In this document: in pieces, positions 16,071-24,779 of the stretch | How positions within the stretch are numbered: position 1 is the first letter of the stretch | How the letters are laid out: every line of letters begins with the position of its first letter | Source of the DNA: Bryobacterales bacterium | Lineage (GTDB): Bacteria > Acidobacteriota > Terriglobia > Bryobacterales > Bryobacteraceae | Length of the DNA stretch: 64,000 nt | Assembly: GCA_016721425.1 (NCBI GenBank) | Contig: JADKID010000005.1 | Location: 558,001-622,000, forward strand | Reading direction: 5' to 3' | Made by a program: the position numbers and the translations under genes | Notes under the pieces: model-generated | What the model was told of the DNA's origin: nothing | Database searches by the model: none | Seen by the model: only the letters and a program-made list of their open reading frames with translations

Positions 16071-19040
16071 CTAATGAAAATCGTGCCGCTCCACCTCCAC
16101 CGCCCCCGCCCCCGGACACGGCCGCACCTGATCCGCCTTCACGCACGCCACCCCCTTCTGGTTCTGCAACATCCCGTCCACCAGCAGATACGCATACCCG
16201 TTCACCGTCGCCCGCACCCGCTCATACACCTGCGGATTCAGAATCACATTCGCCGTCCCCGTCTCGTCCTCCAGGCTTAGAAACACAAACCCCTTCGCCG
16301 TCTGCGGCCGCTGCCGGCAGATCACCGCCCCCGCCACCCGCACCCGGCATCCATCCCGCATCTCCCTCACCCGCGCCGCCGTCGCCACGCGCAGCCTATC
16401 CAGCATCGCCCTGTGAAACCGCATCGGATGCGCCCCAATCGAGAGCCCCGAGTTCGCAAAGTCCGCCTGCAACCGCTCCATCCCGTTCATCGCCGCCAGC
16501 GGGGACGCCTCCTCCGGCATCACCGCGTCCGCCAGCAACTCGCCCACCGGCCGGAACGCCAGCTCCGCCTGCCACAAGGCGTCCCGCCGGTGCCGCTGCT
16601 GACGCCCGATATGATTCAACGCCCCCAGATCCGCCAGCATATTCATCTCCCGCTTCGACATCGCCGCCACGCGCCGCCGCAGATCCTCAATGCCGGTAAA
16701 CGGCGCCGCCGCCCGCGCCGCCAGCAAAGCCAGCCCCGTCTCCCGGCTCAGCCCCTTCACATAGTTCAACCCCAGCCGCACCACCAGCGCCCCGTCCCGC
16801 TCCTCAATCGTGCACGGCCACTCCGATACCGTCACATCCACCGGCAGAAAATGCAGCCCGTGCCGCTGCGCATCCTTCACCAGCGTGAACGCGCTGTAAA
16901 ACCCCATCGGCTGATTATTCAGCATCGCCGCCGTAAACGCCGCCAGATAATGGCACTTCAGATACGCGCTCGCATACGCCAGCAGCGCAAAGCTCGCCGC
17001 GTGCGACTCCGGAAATCCGTACATCGCGAACGACGTGATGGAGAGCACCACCGCATCCTGCGTCGCCACGTCCAGCCCCTTCTTCGTCATCCCCGCCCGC
17101 AGCCGCGTCTCAATGTCCTTCATCCGCTCCTCGGAGCGCTTAAACCCCATCGCCCGCCGCAGCTCCTCCGCCTCGCCCCCCGTGAAATCCGCAATCAGCA
17201 TCGCCATTCGCAGCAGTTGCTCCTGAAACAGCGGCACCCCCAACGTCCGCCGCAGCACCGGCTCCAGCAGAGGATGCAGGCACGTCACCTCCTCCTCGCC
17301 CGTCCGCCGCCGCAGATACGGATTCAGCATATTCCCCACAATCGGCCCCGGCCGGATAATCGCCACCTCCACCACAATGTCGTAAAACTTCTTCGGCCTC
17401 AGCCGAGGCAGACACGACATCTGCGCCCGGCTCTCCACCTGGAACATCCCCACCGTATCCGCCTTCTGCAATGCCCCGTACACCGCCGGATCGTCCGCCG
17501 GCAGCTTCGCCAGATCCACCTCCTCCTTGTAGTGATCGCGGATCAGTGTGATGGAATCCTTCAACACCGCCATCATCCCCAGCCCCAGCAGATCCACCTT
17601 GATCAGCCCCAGATCCGCGCAGTCTTCCTTATCCCACTGCACAATCACGCGCCCCGGCATCGTCGCCGGCTCCACCGGCACAATCGCATCCAGCTGTCCC
17701 TCGCAGATCACCATCCCGCCCGAATGTTGCCCCAGATGCCGCGGCAGATTCTGGATCTCCTCCACCAGCGCCGCCAGGCGCGCGGCATCCACCCCCGGCC
17801 CCATCACCTTGCTCACATCCCGCAGCGCGGACCTCGGCCGGTACGTGATCACGTTCGCCGTCATCGCCGCGCCCAGCCGCCCGTAGCGCCGGTACACATA
17901 CTGGATCACCCGCTCGCGATCCTCACCGCTCGGCAGGTCCAGATCGATGTCCGGCCACTCCCCCCGTTCCTCGCTCAAAAACCGTTCAAACAACAGCTCC
18001 ATCGCAATCGGATCCACCGCCGTGATCCCCAGGGAATAACAGACAGCGCTGTTCCCCGCCGAGCCCCGCCCCTGCACCAGAATCCCCTCGCGCCGGCAAA
18101 ACTCCACAATGTCCCAGACGATCAGAAAGTACCCGGAGAGCTTCAGCTTCGCAATCAGCGCCAGCTCGCGCTCCATCTGCCGGTACGCCGTCTCATGCTG
18201 CCGCCCATACCGCCCCACTGCCCCCGCCATCACCCGCGCCCGCAGCTCCGTATCCATCGTCTCCCCCGCCGCCACCGGATACCGCGGGAACTCATACCCC
18301 AGGTTCGCCAGCGTGAAATCCAGCCGCCCCGAGAGCTCCATCGCTCCGGCGAGCGCCCCCGGCGTATCCGCGAACAGCCGCCGCATCGCCCGCGCCGTCT
18401 TCAGATACCGCTCCGCATTCCGCTCCAGCAGCCGGCCCGCCTCCGCGATGGTCGTCTTGTGCCGCACACACGTCAGCACATCCATCAGCTCCCGCTTCTC
18501 CGGCCGCGCAAAGCGCACCCCGTTCGTCGCAACCAGCGGCACGCGCCACTGCTCCGCCAGCGCCCGCACCCGCTGGTTCCGCAACTCGCCCTCGCGATGC
18601 AAATGCCGCTGCAACTCGGCATACACCTGCCCCCGCCCGTAGATGTCTAGCAGCGTCTCCACCGGCTGCGTGCCATCCACCATCGCGATCAGGCCCGCCG
18701 CATACAGCCGAAACTCCTCCTCCGTCGCCGCCGCCTTGCCTTTCTCACACCGCAGCTTCATCGACGAAATCAGCCGGCACAGATTCTGATACCCGCTCCG
18801 GCTCTCCACCAGCAGCACATACCGCCCGCCCGCCGCCGCCGTCACCTCCGCCCCGATGTGCGGCCGGATGCCCGCCTTCTTCGCCGCCATATAAAACCGC
18901 GGCGCGCCGCTCACATTGTCCGTATCCACCAGCGCCATAGCCGGAATCTCCAGCCGCGCGCACTCCGCCACCAGATCCTCCGGCGCCGAGGACCCCTCCA
19001 GAAAACTGAAGGCCGATCGGGCGTGCAGCTCGGCATACAT
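16071..19040 (-). CDS. dnaE2: Error-prone DNA polymerase III alpha subunit DnaE2
   Basis: A 989-residue C-family polymerase. A PHP domain is at the N terminus (MYAELHARSAFSFLEGSSAP, then GIRPHIGAEVT). The catalytic palm contains LVQGRGSAGNSAVCYSLGIT and RFLSEERGEWPDIDLDLPSG with the metal-binding Asp. Fingers and helix-hairpin-helix sections follow, then a C-terminal OB fold (RVAGAVICRQRPQTAKGFVF) as in DnaE2. Length fits DnaE2 (about 1000-1080) and not replicative DnaE1 (about 1160). The start is set by the TGATG overlap with imuB; an upstream in-frame start at 19067 is unnecessary. It extends past DNA lesions together with ImuA and ImuB, causing damage-induced mutation. Confidence 0.9.
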   Translation of the reverse strand: MYAELHARSAFSFLEGSSAPEDLVAECARLEIPAMALVDTDNVSGAPRFYMAAKKAGIRPHIGAEVTAAAGGRYVLLVESRSGYQNLCRLISSMKLRCEKGKAAATEEEFRLYAAGLIAMVDGTQPVETLLDIYGRGQVYAELQRHLHREGELRNQRVRALAEQWRVPLVATNGVRFARPEKRELMDVLTCVRHKTTIAEAGRLLERNAERYLKTARAMRRLFADTPGALAGAMELSGRLDFTLANLGYEFPRYPVAAGETMDTELRARVMAGAVGRYGRQHETAYRQMERELALIAKLKLSGYFLIVWDIVEFCRREGILVQGRGSAGNSAVCYSLGITAVDPIAMELLFERFLSEERGEWPDIDLDLPSGEDRERVIQYVYRRYGRLGAAMTANVITYRPRSALRDVSKVMGPGVDAARLAALVEEIQNLPRHLGQHSGGMVICEGQLDAIVPVEPATMPGRVIVQWDKEDCADLGLIKVDLLGLGMMAVLKDSITLIRDHYKEEVDLAKLPADDPAVYGALQKADTVGMFQVESRAQMSCLPRLRPKKFYDIVVEVAIIRPGPIVGNMLNPYLRRRTGEEEVTCLHPLLEPVLRRTLGVPLFQEQLLRMAMLIADFTGGEAEELRRAMGFKRSEERMKDIETRLRAGMTKKGLDVATQDAVVLSITSFAMYGFPESHAASFALLAYASAYLKCHYLAAFTAAMLNNQPMGFYSAFTLVKDAQRHGLHFLPVDVTVSEWPCTIEERDGALVVRLGLNYVKGLSRETGLALLAARAAAPFTGIEDLRRRVAAMSKREMNMLADLGALNHIGRQQRHRRDALWQAELAFRPVGELLADAVMPEEASPLAAMNGMERLQADFANSGLSIGAHPMRFHRAMLDRLRVATAARVREMRDGCRVRVAGAVICRQRPQTAKGFVFLSLEDETGTANVILNPQVYERVRATVNGYAYLLVDGMLQNQKGVACVKADQVRPCPGAGAVEVERHDFH

Positions 19041-20287
19041 CAGTCGTAGCTCCCCTCTAAAAACCACCGCTCTCCGCTCAAATAGATCCGGTGCACCGTC
19101 TCATCGGCCAGCACCACATCCCACTCATCCCGCCGCCACGCCGTCTCCGCCCACCACTCCCCCGCGCTCCGCCACGGCCCCGCCGCCCGCACCACCTCCC
19201 CCGATACGCGCTCAGAAACAATCCGCAGCAGCCGCCCCTTGTGCATCACCACCCGCGCCGCCAGCGGAGGCCGGAAATACCGGAACGCCAGCCGCACCTG
19301 CGCCGCCCCCTCCTCCACCGGCTCGCTCTGCGCAAACGCGCAGGCCCGCATGCGGTAGGCGTCCGGCCTGTGCGTATCCAGAATCTCCGGCGACCCCACA
19401 CGGTCCGGCCCCGTGAGCACCCGCAGCCGCTCCAGCAGCGTGTGCAGCTTCTCCGGGTCCGGCACCGCCGGCAGAAACAGCCCGCCCTGCACCACCCTCG
19501 GCTCGGCCGCGTCCAGCTCCACCTGCACCGCTACCGTCGCCGCCACCGGCGGCCGCGCCTCCAGCGAAAGCTGCACCTGCTTCAGCAGCGCCTTCGGATC
19601 GCGCATCGGGAACGGCAGCTCCAGCACGCGCCGGAACTCGCTCCCATCCTCCAACCCCAGCACCACCGTCACCCGCCGCGCCGCCTGCCCGTGCCGCTGC
19701 ACATCCGCCGCCAGATCGTGCAACTGCGCCGAAATCAGAAACAACAGCGGCTCCAGCAATGCCACGCTGTCCTCCAACTCCTGCCGCCGCACAAACTCCA
19801 CCGCCGGCCGCAAAACGGCGAGAAACTCGTCGCCCTGCCCCAGCGCCGCCCGCCGCAGCCGCGCACCCGCCTCGCCCCACCGCTCCACCAGCCCCATCTC
19901 CGGCAGCGCCGCCAGCTCGCCCAGAGTCCGCACGCCCCATCGCTCCAGCGTCAGCAGAATCTCCGGCGCCGCCCCCAGCGCCACCACCGGAATCGGAGCC
20001 AGCACCCGCGCCTCCTCCCCCGGCGCGATGATCGTCACCCCCGGCAACGATTGCGCCGCCAGCACCGCCGCCGCCGGATTCCCCGCAATCGCCACCCGCG
20101 CCGCCACCCCGCGCCGTGTCATCGCCACCGCCACCGCCGCCCCAATCGCCCGCGCATCCCCTATCAGCCGCCCCAGCCCGCCTACCGAAAACACCACCGT
20201 CCGCGCGTCCACCTCCTCCACCAGAGGCGAGAACTCCCGCGCCAGCTCCACCAGCCCCGGCCCTTCCCCATGCACGCATCCAAACAC
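19040..20287 (-). CDS. imuB: ImuB, Y-family polymerase-like mutasome subunit
   Basis: The 415-residue protein has Y-family palm/finger/little-finger organisation but not the catalytic DxD or SxDE residues: the usual second carboxylate site reads EVDARTVVFSVGGLGRLIGD. That is the normal state of ImuB, which bridges DnaE2 to the beta clamp rather than polymerising. A helix-hairpin-helix part is visible around LERWGVRTLGELAALPEMGL. The first strand-helix carrying MDVDCFFA-like residues is absent, so the N terminus is short. Translation starts at GTG one base after the imuA stop behind GGAGGGG, and the gene ends in a TGATG overlap with dnaE2. The three genes form a tightly coupled operon. Confidence 0.82.
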   Translation of the reverse strand: MFGCVHGEGPGLVELAREFSPLVEEVDARTVVFSVGGLGRLIGDARAIGAAVAVAMTRRGVAARVAIAGNPAAAVLAAQSLPGVTIIAPGEEARVLAPIPVVALGAAPEILLTLERWGVRTLGELAALPEMGLVERWGEAGARLRRAALGQGDEFLAVLRPAVEFVRRQELEDSVALLEPLLFLISAQLHDLAADVQRHGQAARRVTVVLGLEDGSEFRRVLELPFPMRDPKALLKQVQLSLEARPPVAATVAVQVELDAAEPRVVQGGLFLPAVPDPEKLHTLLERLRVLTGPDRVGSPEILDTHRPDAYRMRACAFAQSEPVEEGAAQVRLAFRYFRPPLAARVVMHKGRLLRIVSERVSGEVVRAAGPWRSAGEWWAETAWRRDEWDVVLADETVHRIYLSGERWFLEGSYD

Positions 20288-20288
20288 G

Positions 20289-20915
20289 TCACCCCTCCGC
20301 CACCAGGCTCACCGGAGCCCGCCCCATCGGCTTCCGCGACACCGCCGCCGTCGCCAGACATTCGATCAACTGAAACGGAGCCTCGCCCCGCCACGCCACA
20401 CCCTCCTGCCGCAACGCATACTGCCGCACCGAGCACGACCGCGCCACCGCCTCCCGCGACAAGATCAGCAAAGCAGTCGGCGTAGGCTCCACCGCCAGCC
20501 GGAACCGGTGCCAGTACGAGATCGGCACCCGCCCCAGCGCCCCCTCCGCCATGTCACAAAGGTCCAGCACAATCAGCCCGAAACCACCGCTGTGCAGCAC
20601 CATGTCCGTGGCCTTCAACGCCGTCTCCACCCGGTGCCCGCACTGCACCCAAAGCACCCTGCTCAGCTCCGCCCCCGCCCGCACCGCCGACCCCGGATCA
20701 AAGCAATCATCCCCGTCAATCACAGCCACCACCTCCCCCCGCCGCGTCGCCTCCGCAATCATCCCCTGCGCCACCGCCGTCCGCCCCGCCCCCGCCGCCC
20801 CCAACACCTCCGTAATCCCGCCCCGCGCCAAGGCCGCAAGCCCCTCCCCCAGCTCCCGAACCTCAGGCCCAGGCCGCCAAACCGGAAAAGAACCCCACCG
20901 CGCCACTGCCGTCAT
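20289..20915 (-). CDS. imuA: ImuA, RecA-like mutasome subunit
   Basis: The 208-residue protein resembles the ImuA/SulA-like RecA-fold family: GGITEVLGAAGAGRTAVAQG holds a degenerate P-loop, with a Walker-B-like strand in SGGFGLIVLDLCDM. ImuA pairs with ImuB and DnaE2 in translesion synthesis. The ATG at 20915 is preferred over a TTG at 20969, because that TTG is the -35 box of a near-consensus promoter and AAGG lies 8 bases before 20915. It is the first gene of imuA-imuB-dnaE2. The assignment leans on operon context as well as sequence. Confidence 0.78.
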   Translation of the reverse strand: MTAVARWGSFPVWRPGPEVRELGEGLAALARGGITEVLGAAGAGRTAVAQGMIAEATRRGEVVAVIDGDDCFDPGSAVRAGAELSRVLWVQCGHRVETALKATDMVLHSGGFGLIVLDLCDMAEGALGRVPISYWHRFRLAVEPTPTALLILSREAVARSCSVRQYALRQEGVAWRGEAPFQLIECLATAAVSRKPMGRAPVSLVAEG

Positions 20916-20969
20916 ATTCGCCTTGTATTCGCCTATGGAGAGTGTAGCTTTCCCCCCGTGCGGTGTCAA
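20915..20969 (-). promoter_or_regulatory. imuA promoter with direct-repeat operator (candidate SOS box)
   Basis: On the minus strand TTGACA (20969-20964) and TACACT (20946-20941) are separated by exactly 17 bases, a near-consensus sigma70 promoter. Directly downstream the octamer GGCGAATA is repeated with 11-base periodicity (20933-20926 and 20922-20915), covering the expected transcription start and the ribosome site. Written on the other strand this is ATTC-N7-ATTC, the same geometry as the alphaproteobacterial LexA box GTTC-N7-GTTC. The promoter is clear; the LexA link is inference. Confidence 0.7.
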
Positions 20970-20999
20970 CGAAGGGGTGCAGCTCTGCCGGAGCGGCGG

Positions 21000-21440
21000 T
21001 TACGCTTTGCGAAATCGCTTGGCCCGCCCGTGCAAGGTGACCTTGCACGCTTGGGAAATGTGCGCCAGAAACGGCGCATCCTGCTCTCTCGCCATCCGCT
21101 CGATCTTGGGAGCCGCCCGAACAATGATGTCCGCGATTTGTCTGCTGCTCACGTTGCCGGCGGTCAAGACGAAGACGCGGCAGTTTGAGCGGAGCAGCAT
21201 TTCCATCTCCACGGGGCGATAACGGAAATGCTGATCTTTTGACAGGACAACCCACCCGCACCTGCCAACTTCGGCAAGCCAGAGCTCATCGGGAGCGTCC
21301 TGAGGGAAACGATCATCGTGGAGTACGACTGTCCAATTCAGTGCGCGCAAACCACTCGCCAGCGGTTCTTTACCCAGGCTGCGGTCGATAAAGAAGGTAA
21401 GATCCTCAGGCTGCGAGTTTGAGTGCTTCTTTGATGACAT
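21000..21440 (-). CDS. PIN-like toxin, VapC45 type
   Basis: A 146-residue protein with the start-up pattern of VapC45/DUF5615-like PIN proteins: FFIDRSLGKEPLASGLRALN, HDDRFPQDAPDELWLAEVG, then WVVLSKDQHFRYRPVE and VFVLTAGNVSSRQIADIIV. Scattered Asp residues (in FFIDRS, APDELW and LSKDQH) are the likely metal-binding acids of the nuclease. VapC toxins cut tRNA or rRNA. It overlaps the end of the DUF433 antitoxin gene by 35 bases when started at the ATG 21440; a longer start at 21461 is possible. The antitoxin-toxin order is typical. Confidence 0.72.
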   Translation of the reverse strand: MSSKKHSNSQPEDLTFFIDRSLGKEPLASGLRALNWTVVLHDDRFPQDAPDELWLAEVGRCGWVVLSKDQHFRYRPVEMEMLLRSNCRVFVLTAGNVSSRQIADIIVRAAPKIERMAREQDAPFLAHISQACKVTLHGRAKRFRKA

Positions 21441-22065
21441 CCGGCGGCAATCCGAAGGCATCGACCAAATCCCGGACTGAATCGCCAGCTTGTTTGCGGG
21501 AGACGAGTTCCTCTACGGGTACGCCGGAGCCCTTGATGACAGGACGCCCGAACGCGAGAGTGGGAGACACCACAATGAGAGTTTGGCCGCCCTTAGCGGC
21601 ATGAGAGATCGGGTAGAGCCGGATGGGAGCGCCAGCCGAGTCCCATTCCACTTGCTTCAGATACAGCTCCATCACGGGCTTAATGGCCTGCTGGCCGTGC
21701 CGGCTGCAATTCAACAGAATATCGAGGTGATCGCTAAACAGATCTACGCCGTCTGTGGCGAATTTTTGCTCAATCAGCGGCCGCGCCACATTCAACCCGA
21801 GCTTCACATACTGAATCGCCGCACGGATGCTTTGCAACGATAACTCGTGGTTGCGCCGAATGGAGGAAAGGATGTGAGCCTCGATCAGATTGAAGAAAGA
21901 GAGGTACTCGCCTTCTCCATCGAGATCGATCACGGCAGGTTGCCTACCCCGGCCCTTCACCCAGGTACGCAACGTCCCACTATTCAGGTGAAGCGTACGC
22001 GCCGCGTCCGCGATGGTGTACATCGGGCGCCTACGGACATCGACCTCATTCGTATGGGCGGACAT
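21406..22065 (-). CDS. DUF433 / VapB45-like antitoxin with MerR-type HTH
   Basis: The 219-residue protein begins with a helix-turn-helix (YTIADAARTLHLNSGTLRTW, about 14-34), has a middle domain, and ends in a DUF433 HTH block (GRPVIKGSGVPVEELVSRKQ, then DLVDAFGLPPDVIKEAL). This matches the Rv2018-type antitoxins paired with VapC45. The ATG at 22065 has GGAG 8 bases upstream; the longer frame to 22248 has no such support. It presumably binds its own promoter and sequesters the overlapping PIN toxin. Such pairs are common in genomic accessory spots, and this one sits between the mutasome and the hyp genes. Confidence 0.75.
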   Translation of the reverse strand: MSAHTNEVDVRRRPMYTIADAARTLHLNSGTLRTWVKGRGRQPAVIDLDGEGEYLSFFNLIEAHILSSIRRNHELSLQSIRAAIQYVKLGLNVARPLIEQKFATDGVDLFSDHLDILLNCSRHGQQAIKPVMELYLKQVEWDSAGAPIRLYPISHAAKGGQTLIVVSPTLAFGRPVIKGSGVPVEELVSRKQAGDSVRDLVDAFGLPPDVIKEALKLAA

Positions 22066-22328
22066 GGAATCAACTCCATTTTGGTCTATTGAGCGAGGCG
22101 AGTAAAGCGCAAACTGGAGCCTGTCCGTACCGCTTGTGCGCCCACTCCTGCGCGGCGTCGAACTTCTCACTCCGCGCACAAGCCCTCGCCGCCGGGCGGT
22201 TCTCATCCCCCGTTGTGCCGGAACAGGAGGAGTCCCAAACCCGTTCACACGCCCTGAAAATTTTCTATCTCACTCATCACAAACCACTTACACCCACCCC
22301 CACCCCCGAACATTTGGTCCCCACCCGG
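22066..22328. other. Intergenic stretch between vapB-like gene and leader
   Basis: No convincing gene. The segment is GC-rich at first, then becomes C/A-rich (22280-22320). It should hold the minus-strand promoter of the toxin-antitoxin pair, but no clear -35/-10 pair can be read. Confidence 0.35.
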
Positions 22329-22635
22329 TATAATCGAATCAGGAGTAAATCGCTGGCCAGCTTGAGACTCCCTCGCCTTCAGTAGGGCGGCGGCCGCCTT
22401 CGGGTGCGCTGCTTCCAACGCGGGCCGCCGTCTTGCACGGCGCGCGCAGAACCGGTTCTTGTCCCGATCAGCCCGAAAAATACGGGGTTCCTTCGGGGAC
22501 CCCGGGCGACCAATTGAATACCAATCGAATTGGCGACGCTTCCCGTATTTCCCAATTTCCGCGAGGCCGTACTGCGTCCACGCCCTTGCCCCCAGCCCCC
22601 GTTTACGACACCATGTCATTGTCAACGTTTCCCCC
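22329..22635 (+). promoter_or_regulatory. Candidate promoter and stem-loop-rich leader of the hyp operon
   Basis: A perfect TATAAT lies at 22329-22334 without a clear -35 box. Downstream are several inverted repeats: CGGCGGCC 22388-22395 with 22423-22430; palindrome AGAACCGGTTCT 22448-22459; GGGGTTCC-TTCG-GGGACCCC 22484-22503 (UUCG tetraloop with one G-U pair); CCAATT 22510-22515 with AATTGG 22528-22533; and AAATACGGG 22478-22486 with CCCGTATTT 22542-22550 enclosing the last two. If transcribed it would give a 5' leader of about 300 bases to hypD. It could equally be an intergenic repeat element. No known riboswitch class is recognised. Confidence 0.45.
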
Positions 22636-23736
22636 ATGAAACACCTCGACGAATACCGCGACGCCGCCTCCGTCCAAACCCTCGCCGACGCCATCCACAA
22701 AGCCACTACTCAACCCTGGGTCCTCATGGAGCTCTGCGGCGGCCAGACCCATACCATCCTCCGCTGCGGCCTCGATTCACTCCTCCCCGCGCACCTCGAA
22801 ATCGTCCACGGCCCCGGCTGCCCCGTCTGCGTCACCGCCCTCGAAACCGTCGAAAAGGCTCTCGCCATCGCCAGCCTCCCCAACGTCATCTTCGCCTCCT
22901 ACGGCGATATGCTCCGCGTCCCCGGCATCCATACCGATCTCCTCTCCCTCCGCGCCCGCGGCGCCGATATCCGCATCGTCTACTCCCCCCAGGACGCCGT
23001 TCGTCTCGCCCAGGCAAACCCCGATCGCGAAGTCGTCTTCTTCGCCATCGGCTTCGAGACCACCGCCCCCGCCCACGCCCTCGCCGTCCAGCAGGCCCAC
23101 GCCCTCGCGCTCACCAACTTCTCCCTCCTCGTCTCCCACGTCCTCGTCCCCCCCGCCATGCGCGCCATCCTCGGCTCGCCGCAAAACCGTGTCCAGGGTT
23201 TCATCGCCCCCGGCCACGTCTGCGCCATCACCGGCTATGAGCCCTACGAGGATCTCGCCCGCCGGCACCACGTCCCCATCGTCGTCGGCGGATTCGAGCC
23301 CGTCGATCTCCTCGAGGCCATCCTCCTCCTCGTTCAGCAACTCGAATCCGGCCGCGCCGAGGTGGAAAATCCTTACGCCCGCGTGGTCTCCCGCGAAGGC
23401 AATCGCCACGCCCGCCGCGCCACGGAGCTCGTCTTCGAAACCACCCACCGCAAGTGGCGCGGCATCGGCGAGCTCCCCGATAGCGGCCTCTGCCTCCGCC
23501 CGCAATACGCCCAATTCGACGCCGAGCAGCGCTTCGCCCTCGCCCACATCCAGGCCGACGAGCCGCCCGAGTGCATCAGCGCCCAAGTCCTCCAGGGCCT
23601 GAAAAAACCAACCGATTGCTCTGCCTTCGGCACGCGCTGCCAGCCCGAATCCCCGCTCGGCGCCCCCATGGTGTCCAATGAAGGCGCCTGCTCCGCTTAC
23701 TACCGCTACCGCCGCCAGGGAGTCGAATCCGCCTGA
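22636..23736 (+). CDS. hypD: Hydrogenase maturation protein HypD
   Basis: A 366-residue iron-sulfur protein that, with HypC, carries Fe(CN)2CO during assembly of the [NiFe]-hydrogenase active site. Signatures are MELCGGQTHTILRCGL with C34, the HGPGCPVCVT block with C62 and C65, FFAIGFETTAPAHALA, and the C-terminal cysteine-rich block (KPTDCSAFGTRC, NEGACSAYYRY) that binds the 4Fe-4S cluster. The start at 22636 gives the standard N terminus MKHLDEYRDA; the longer frame from 22459 would add 59 unrelated residues. It heads a hypDEABF operon and overlaps hypE as TGATG. Confidence 0.92.
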   Translation: MKHLDEYRDAASVQTLADAIHKATTQPWVLMELCGGQTHTILRCGLDSLLPAHLEIVHGPGCPVCVTALETVEKALAIASLPNVIFASYGDMLRVPGIHTDLLSLRARGADIRIVYSPQDAVRLAQANPDREVVFFAIGFETTAPAHALAVQQAHALALTNFSLLVSHVLVPPAMRAILGSPQNRVQGFIAPGHVCAITGYEPYEDLARRHHVPIVVGGFEPVDLLEAILLLVQQLESGRAEVENPYARVVSREGNRHARRATELVFETTHRKWRGIGELPDSGLCLRPQYAQFDAEQRFALAHIQADEPPECISAQVLQGLKKPTDCSAFGTRCQPESPLGAPMVSNEGACSAYYRYRRQGVESA

Positions 23737-24773
23737 TGCTCCTCAACTGCCCCCTCCCCCTCGCCACCACGGACCGCGTACTCCTCGGCCACGGCAGTGG
23801 CGGCAAGCTCTCCGCCGAGCTCATGCGCGACATCTTCCTCCCCGCGCTCTCCAACCCCATCCTCGCCCGCCTCGACGATCAGGCCCAGTTGGAAATCGGC
23901 GGCCTGCGCCTCGCCTTCACCACTGATAGCTTCGTCGTGAAACCACTCTTCTTTCCCGGCGGCGACATCGGCTCGCTCGCCGTCCACGGCACCATCAACG
24001 ACCTCGCCATGGCCGGCGCCCGCCCGCTCTACCTCAGCGCCGCCTACGTCATTGAAGAAGGCTTCCCGCTCGCCGATCTCCGCCGCATCGCCGATTCCAT
24101 GGGCCGCGCCGCCCAGCAGGCCGGCGTCTCCATCGTCACTGGTGATACCAAGGTCGTGGAACGTGGCGCCGCCGATGGCCTCTTCCTCAACACCACCGGC
24201 ATCGGCCTCATCCCCGCCAGCGTCACCATCTCCGCCGCCGCCGCCCGCCCCGGCGACGTCATCCTCCTGAGCGGCTCCCTCGGCGATCATGGCATCGCCA
24301 TCATGGCCGCCCGCGAGGGCCTCCAATTCGACACCGTCCTCACCAGCGATTCCGCCGCCCTCCACACTCTCGTCGAAGCCATGCTCGCCGCGGCCCCCGC
24401 CATCCGCTGCCTGCGCGATCCTACGCGCGGCGGCCTCTCCAGCACTCTCAACGAAATCGCCGCGCAGTCCGCAACCGGCATGCGCATCCTCGAAACCGAA
24501 ATCCCCATTCGCGACGAGGTCCGGGGCGCCTGCGAGATGCTCGGCCTCGATCCTCTCTACGTCGCCAACGAAGGCAAGCTCGTCGCCATCGTCGCGCCCG
24601 AAGACGCCGATGCCGTCCTCGCCGCCATGCGCACCCACCCCCTCGGCCGCAACGCCGCCCGCATCGGCGCCGTCACGCAGGAAAACGCCGGCCGCGTCGT
24701 CCTCCAGACCGCCTACGGCACCACGCGCATCGTCGATATGCTCGCCGGCGATCAACTCCCGCGCATCTGCTGA
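23736..24773 (+). CDS. hypE: Hydrogenase maturation protein HypE
   Basis: A 345-residue member of the PurM/AIR synthase-like family. HypE dehydrates the carbamoyl group placed by HypF on its C-terminal cysteine to a thiocyanate, the source of the cyanide ligands. The diagnostic C-terminal PRIC motif is present, ending in C345. Other family blocks are VLLGHGSGGKLSAELMRD, FTTDSFVVKPLFFPGGDIG, and VSIVTGDTKVVERG. The start overlaps the hypD stop, so the two are translationally coupled. Nothing appears missing. Confidence 0.93.
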   Translation: MLLNCPLPLATTDRVLLGHGSGGKLSAELMRDIFLPALSNPILARLDDQAQLEIGGLRLAFTTDSFVVKPLFFPGGDIGSLAVHGTINDLAMAGARPLYLSAAYVIEEGFPLADLRRIADSMGRAAQQAGVSIVTGDTKVVERGAADGLFLNTTGIGLIPASVTISAAAARPGDVILLSGSLGDHGIAIMAAREGLQFDTVLTSDSAALHTLVEAMLAAAPAIRCLRDPTRGGLSSTLNEIAAQSATGMRILETEIPIRDEVRGACEMLGLDPLYVANEGKLVAIVAPEDADAVLAAMRTHPLGRNAARIGAVTQENAGRVVLQTAYGTTRIVDMLAGDQLPRIC

Positions 24774-24779
24774 GAACCT

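Noticed and set aside
14447..16699. Plus-strand open frame of about 750 codons opposite the response regulator, kinase and dnaE2 end
   Set aside because: Arg/Pro/His-rich translation without any family pattern; it is the complement of well-supported coding sequence in high-GC DNA.
16413..18650. Plus-strand open frame of about 745 codons opposite dnaE2
   Set aside because: Composition is extreme (Arg, His, Pro, Gln) and every conserved polymerase motif is on the minus strand.
20916..20969. TTG at 20969 as the start of imuA
   Set aside because: Those bases are the -35 box of a near-consensus promoter, and an ATG with AAGG upstream exists at 20915.
22448..22459. AGAACCGGTTCT palindrome as a Gram-positive-type LexA box
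   Set aside because: The spacing between GAAC and GTTC is two bases, not four, and the adjacent genes are not damage-related.
22459..22635. N-terminal extension of HypD
   Set aside because: The added 59 residues match nothing in the family and are encoded by the stem-loop region; ATG 22636 gives the standard N terminus.
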